From the NCBI GenBank assembly GCA_947503835.1, contig CANNFM010000008.1:62001-126000 (forward strand): 64,000 nt of DNA, in the 5' to 3' direction. Shown here piece by piece: positions 59,497-64,000 of the stretch; the first letter of the stretch is position 1, and each line of letters starts with the position of its first letter. The DNA comes from an uncultured Aquimarina sp. (lineage in GTDB: Bacteria > Bacteroidota > Bacteroidia > Flavobacteriales > Flavobacteriaceae). The notes under the pieces are model-generated. The model was given only the letters and a program-made list of their open reading frames with translations. It did no database searches and was not told the DNA's origin. A program made the translations under genes and the position numbers.

Positions 59497-60344
59497 TTAG
59501 TGGCAAGTATAAAGTTACCAAAAACGAATCCTATCAAAACAAAAATAAAGAAGGTTATCGCTATAATGACAACAAATTTTAATAATCTTACTATTATTTT
59601 GCCAAACGAAAGGCGATATAACCTAGTATATGCATATGTATAATATCCAATAGTAGATACTACTACAAAATTATAAATAACGGGATTAATAAATAAGCTT
59701 ATTAAAAATAAAGCTGTTGTAAAAAGAAAAGTTATTCCTTGTATATAACCATTAATCACTAAATGCTCTCCATAATTATAAGGTTTCCAAAACACAAGAA
59801 AAGCTATAAAAGCGTACACTGGTAAAAATACAAATGAAACGAGATTAAAATATTTTAATAACCCCTTTTGAAGTTTAGCACTTATCTCTGCTTGTTTATC
59901 TTTAAATTCTTTTGAACTTAACACCTTATTCTCCCTAACATCAGAGTCATTTGCAGCTTTTTTGGGTAAATCTTCTTCTTCTGAGACAACCACCTCGTCA
60001 ACTATTTCAATTTGTTTCTGGTTCATATTACTAGAAAGCCTGAGATAATCTTCTGCAAAAAAATTAAGTACTACCACTGTAATTGCAGCTCCTATCGCAA
60101 AAAAAGCAAATGGATTTACATATTTTTTTCTGGTTCCGTTTATGTATTCATGAAAAACAACATGAGGAGAAACGATAAGGTTTTTTACCGTTACGAAATA
60201 TTTGTTATCCCAACCAAAGGCATTGGCAAATACATCAGACAATAAATTTTTTAGCGTTATTCGTTCCTTCACGACTTTTGCCCCACACTCATTACAAAAC
60301 TTATTTTGGGATGATATACTATTATTACAATTCTTACAATTCAT
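59493..60344 (-). CDS. DUF3667-like membrane protein with N-terminal zinc ribbon
   Basis: ORF 283 aa; CKNCNNSISSQNKFCNECGAKV; multiple TMs. Confidence 0.8.
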   Translation of the reverse strand: MNCKNCNNSISSQNKFCNECGAKVVKERITLKNLLSDVFANAFGWDNKYFVTVKNLIVSPHVVFHEYINGTRKKYVNPFAFFAIGAAITVVVLNFFAEDYLRLSSNMNQKQIEIVDEVVVSEEEDLPKKAANDSDVRENKVLSSKEFKDKQAEISAKLQKGLLKYFNLVSFVFLPVYAFIAFLVFWKPYNYGEHLVINGYIQGITFLFTTALFLISLFINPVIYNFVVVSTIGYYTYAYTRLYRLSFGKIIVRLLKFVVIIAITFFIFVLIGFVFGNFILATN

Positions 60345-60349
60345 ATTTC

Positions 60350-61228
60350 TTAATTACCCGTGCTTGTTTGTTTTTTTTTGGCAATAGTGTTCTTCAAATC
60401 CTTTAGTTGTTGAGGATATATTTGTCTGATTTCTTCAACATAATCTCTTTTACTATAGTACCCTTCTTTATAATTTTTGATGGCTTCATTTATTGAAATT
60501 AATGCCTCATCATAGGTGTTATTATGAGTGTGCAACAAAGCCTTATAATAATGACTATCGGCAGATGTATTTTGATAATATTGAAGTGCTTTGTCTATAT
60601 TAAAACTTGCCTTTTTTAGTTCTGCATTTTCGTAGTGCGCAATACCTAAATATAAGAATGCGCTAGGCTCCACCCAATCTTCTCCAGAATCTTTAGTCAC
60701 TGTGGCTATATGCATATCAAAATAGTGTATCGAATTGGTGTAATCCTTTAGTCCCAAATATGCAATACCTCTCCAATAATCAACACTATGCCCTTGAGGT
60801 GAGTCTATAAAATTTGGAGTAAGCGTATCACTAGCATTAAAGTCTTCGATTGCCTTTTTATAATCTCTATAAAACCATAAGTATAAATACCCGCGCCAAG
60901 GTTGCCACATTTTAGGGTTACACTCCACAGCCTTATCAAACCATGGTTTCCACTTGTGTGGCATTCCTCTTTTGAGATAGGGCACAGAATAGGCTCTTAA
61001 TGCCTCACAATTTGTAGAATCTAATGCCAGAATATCATCTAATAATGTCATTCCAATGGGAGTTCCTTGAAAAGGGCCATTAAAATCATGTTTAGCAGCT
61101 TCTTTTTGATACATTTCTTTAGAAAGCAATTTTTTTTGCTCTACAGATACGTCATTATGATTTTTACTACACGAAATCATAATCAAGCCCATAAAAAAAC
61201 TAAGGAAGTATCTCTGTGATGTTTCCAT
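60350..61228 (-). CDS. TPR-repeat lipoprotein
   Basis: ORF 292 aa; lipobox GLIMISCSKN; TPR-like repeats. Confidence 0.78.
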   Translation of the reverse strand: METSQRYFLSFFMGLIMISCSKNHNDVSVEQKKLLSKEMYQKEAAKHDFNGPFQGTPIGMTLLDDILALDSTNCEALRAYSVPYLKRGMPHKWKPWFDKAVECNPKMWQPWRGYLYLWFYRDYKKAIEDFNASDTLTPNFIDSPQGHSVDYWRGIAYLGLKDYTNSIHYFDMHIATVTKDSGEDWVEPSAFLYLGIAHYENAELKKASFNIDKALQYYQNTSADSHYYKALLHTHNNTYDEALISINEAIKNYKEGYYSKRDYVEEIRQIYPQQLKDLKNTIAKKKQTSTGN

Positions 61229-61757
61229 TTTCTAGTTTATATAGTAAATACATATAATGATTATGGGTTGACTCATGTTTCTGGGTTTCTATTTGCCAGT
61301 TATCTTCTTTGATACTTAGTTCTAACAATTGATTAACTAAGCCATCAGTAAGGTCAGAAATCTTCATATCTGCATCCAATTCATTGACTTCAACATTGCC
61401 AACCTTACCTTCACAATTGATATGAAACCTAAGATTAAGATATCCCGTATCTCGATAGTTATTGTTCTTATACCTATCCATTATCTTCTGCCTAAAAATC
61501 AGCTTACTTCCTCGATATATTTTAGGGGCAGAACTATGGTAATATCCCAGTAAGTATTTATCTTCACAGATTTCAAAATCCTCTGTAAACAATGCTCTTT
61601 CCAAATTTATGTGTCCAACATTGAAGGGATGTTTATCTTCATCTACCGCATATTTGCCATGATATTGATAATACACATAACCTGCCATAACGGCAATAGC
61701 TAGTGTAATGGTAAGAATTATGTAGCCTATAACTTTCAGAATTTTCTTTCTGCGCAT
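61200..61757 (-). CDS. Hypothetical single-TM protein (possible TonB-C-like fold)
   Basis: ORF 185 aa; N-terminal TM; GYLNLRFHINCEGKVGNVEVNELDADM. Confidence 0.6.
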   Translation of the reverse strand: MRRKKILKVIGYIILTITLAIAVMAGYVYYQYHGKYAVDEDKHPFNVGHINLERALFTEDFEICEDKYLLGYYHSSAPKIYRGSKLIFRQKIMDRYKNNNYRDTGYLNLRFHINCEGKVGNVEVNELDADMKISDLTDGLVNQLLELSIKEDNWQIETQKHESTHNHYMYLLYKLENGNITEILP

Positions 61758-61773
61758 ACAATTGATCTTATTA

Positions 61774-63003
61774 TCACATCCTATAAATCCATGTTTGTGG
61801 ATTTAATCGTTTAGCATTTTGATAGATTAGAAATTTCATAATGGCTCTACCTGTAGTTGGGTTAGTACGTACTTGCCCAATGGCCTGCTTTGTGGTCACT
61901 TTCTGGCCTTCTTTGACTGAAATATTCTCAATATTATAATACGTGGTAATAAAGTTACCATGTCTGATCTGTACCAGACGACTGGCTCCTTTTAGCTTTT
62001 GGATCGCAATTACCTCTCCTTCAAAAATGGCTCTGGCCTTCTCTCCTGCCTTGGTTTCGATTTCTACCCCACTACTGTTTATTTGTATATTAGGGAGCGT
62101 AGGGTGTGGCTGACGACCAAATCTCTTGGTTATTCTACCTGTCCCCACGGGCCAGGGTAATTTTCCTTTGTTGGATGTAAAATTATCTGCTAATACTTTT
62201 GCTTCGGCTGTTAATGCAAATGTTGTGGCAGAACCTTTTTTGGTTACTTTTTTACCTGCTTTCTTATTCGCTTTAGCAATGGCCTCTCTAATTAACTTCT
62301 CGATCGCCTTGTCAATAGCGCTGGCCTGCTTTTCTTTTTGTTTAATCTGTTTGGTGTAGGTTCCTTGTTTTCTGCGGATAGAAGCCATTAAAACCTTCTG
62401 CTCCTTCTTCTCTTCCTGAAGCTTTTGTTGCGCCTCACGATTTTCGGCTATAAGGGTCTGCTTATCTTCTTTTTGCGTAGATAAATCACTATTTAGTTTC
62501 TGAAGCTCTTGTGTGTTGCTTTCTATTCGAATAGCCTGTTCTTTGCGATGTTCGTTATACTGTTTCATGTATTGCAATCGCTTGTAGGCTTGTGCAAAAT
62601 CTGATGACGAAAGTAAGAACATTATTCTACTCTGGTGAGAGTTGCTTTTGTATGATTTTTTGATCATTCGGGCATAGTCCTCTCTAAGCACTTTTAGTTC
62701 TTTGCGATAAACATCTATTTTCTTAAAGTTTGTATTGATTTCTCTGGTCAACAAATTAGCTTGCTGATTTGTGATTTTTATGAGGTTTTGACGTGTGCTA
62801 ATTTGTGCATTTATTGCTTCTACTTCATCCAGCACAGAGCGTTCTTTGAGCTTGTTGTCTTTTCGCAATTGTTTCATTTGCTCAATTTCGTTCCTAAGAC
62901 GCTGTCTTTCTTCCTCTAATTGTTGTTGTTTTGAACTTTGAGCAAAAGAAGAAGTACAAATCAATAACAAACTAATTAAATATGTAAGCTGTAATATTCT
63001 CAT
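61774..63003 (-). CDS. Murein hydrolase activator EnvC-like, coiled coil and M23/LytM domain
   Basis: ORF 409 aa; long coiled coil, RITKRFGRQPHPTLPNIQINSSGVEIETKAGEKARAIFEGEV. Confidence 0.92.
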   Translation of the reverse strand: MRILQLTYLISLLLICTSSFAQSSKQQQLEEERQRLRNEIEQMKQLRKDNKLKERSVLDEVEAINAQISTRQNLIKITNQQANLLTREINTNFKKIDVYRKELKVLREDYARMIKKSYKSNSHQSRIMFLLSSSDFAQAYKRLQYMKQYNEHRKEQAIRIESNTQELQKLNSDLSTQKEDKQTLIAENREAQQKLQEEKKEQKVLMASIRRKQGTYTKQIKQKEKQASAIDKAIEKLIREAIAKANKKAGKKVTKKGSATTFALTAEAKVLADNFTSNKGKLPWPVGTGRITKRFGRQPHPTLPNIQINSSGVEIETKAGEKARAIFEGEVIAIQKLKGASRLVQIRHGNFITTYYNIENISVKEGQKVTTKQAIGQVRTNPTTGRAIMKFLIYQNAKRLNPQTWIYRM

Positions 63004-63779
63004 TGAATGGTGACTTCCTTATATCCTGATGGTATTTTAAACGGAAAACTTACGTCAGCATTGTAATCCACCTGTCTATATTCTATCCCGATTGAGGTTT
63101 TATCCTTTCCTTGTAATGCTTCTATGTAAATTTCTTTTGGAAACTCTTGATTTCCTACTTTCTGGTAACTTTGGTAATTGATCGTTAGGTTTCTGTTTTC
63201 TATAGGCTGTTTTAATTGCTGGGAAGCCATTTTGAAACTATCTGGATGTATTAAGAACAAGCGCTCGAACAATGCAATTTCTGTCTTGGGCCGAAGCTGG
63301 TATACCTTTTCTGTAATTAATGATTTATATTTATCTTCTCTTAAGTTAAACAACGCCTGACCCAATAGCATTTGTTGTACCTTCTCGAAATCAAGGTCTT
63401 CGGTACCCAACCACTCACTTAATACTTTAAAATCGCCATCAAAATAAGTATTGTTGATTTTTTCGTAGTAGCTCACTTTCTCTGGAGTGATTAATGCTTT
63501 AGCCAAAGTAATTCCTAACATCTTAACACTTATCCAAATGATTTTATCTTTCTCAAACCGAAGCGTAGCATTAGGGCTAAAAGACTGTTTACCATCATTA
63601 TATTTTACCTTTACTTTGGTATTAAGTGTTTCAAAATTAAAAGCTCGATTATAGTGATTGGCAATAACTTTTTCGGCACTAAGTTTTTTGATTCCCGATT
63701 CGCTAATAGCTTTACTACCTTTACAGGAGTTTAGCACCATCAAAGAAAAACATAGCAGATACAATAATACTCTATTCAT
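63000..63779 (-). CDS. DUF4292 lipoprotein
   Basis: ORF 259 aa; lipobox MVLNSCKGSKA; ATGA overlap with the EnvC-like gene. Confidence 0.88.
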   Translation of the reverse strand: MNRVLLYLLCFSLMVLNSCKGSKAISESGIKKLSAEKVIANHYNRAFNFETLNTKVKVKYNDGKQSFSPNATLRFEKDKIIWISVKMLGITLAKALITPEKVSYYEKINNTYFDGDFKVLSEWLGTEDLDFEKVQQMLLGQALFNLREDKYKSLITEKVYQLRPKTEIALFERLFLIHPDSFKMASQQLKQPIENRNLTINYQSYQKVGNQEFPKEIYIEALQGKDKTSIGIEYRQVDYNADVSFPFKIPSGYKEVTIQ

Positions 63780-63785
63780 TAATCG

Positions 63786-64000
63786 TTATGATTTTTTCTG
63801 AAGTTGAATTACTTTTTGTTTATATTCTGAAGCCTTTTCGATATTCCCAAGTTTTTGATATGCTTCACTGATTTGTGTATAAAAATCGGATTCCATTTTT
63901 AGGTCATCTATGATATAATCTATCCCAAGTTCAAGTATTTCTATAGCTTCTTGCGGTTTTTCTAAATTAATTAATGATACTCCATTTATTAAATAGAAGA
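63786..64000 (-). CDS. TPR protein, truncated by the window end
   Basis: Partial frame FYLINGVSLINLEKPQEAIEILELGIDYIIDDLKMESDFYTQISEAYQKLGNIEKASEYKQKVIQLQKKS*. Confidence 0.7.
   Translation of the reverse strand, partial: FYLINGVSLINLEKPQEAIEILELGIDYIIDDLKMESDFYTQISEAYQKLGNIEKASEYKQKVIQLQKKS

Overview
The 64 kb window looks like a chromosomal segment of a marine-type Flavobacteriaceae/Bacteroidota bacterium: AT-rich, gene-dense, with flavobacterial families such as BatA-E, DUF4292, HU-SPOR and MopE-containing RHS proteins. I saw no rRNA, tRNA, CRISPR array or intact transposase. From left to right it contains: a SulP / beta-carbonic anhydrase / SulP cluster; an alpha/beta hydrolase and DUF418 pair; a complete aerotolerance (MoxR-DUF58-Bat) operon on the minus strand; an SDR, an AlbA_2-like ATP-binding protein and a phosphoesterase; a collagen-like lipoprotein; a LytS/LytTR two-component pair; an SPFH-GYF and zinc-ribbon pair; an RHS polymorphic-toxin operon; a GH63/trehalase-like hydrolase, amaB-like ALDH and 3-hydroxyanthranilate dioxygenase; gpsA, tandem NTF2-like proteins, rhodanese and GH3; a Crp / FMN reductase / membrane protein / alginate-export-like porin group; a lipoprotein-type KatG; an AraC / sterol desaturase / NTF2 neighbourhood; dprA, HU-SPOR, thioesterase, MRJP-like, EnvC and DUF4292. 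The best candidate for something undescribed is the RHS operon at about 26.3-35.6 kb. It has a 1628-aa secreted RHS protein with MopE-type repeats, a glycine-rich hydrophobic segment and a ParB-like (DGNHR) C-terminal tip. A 194-aa orphan ORF (putative immunity gene) follows 12 bp downstream, then a second 1261-aa SpvB/RHS-like protein. A run of hairpins and a 40-bp perfect palindrome precede the operon. All functional calls come from reading sequence motifs; no database search was run.
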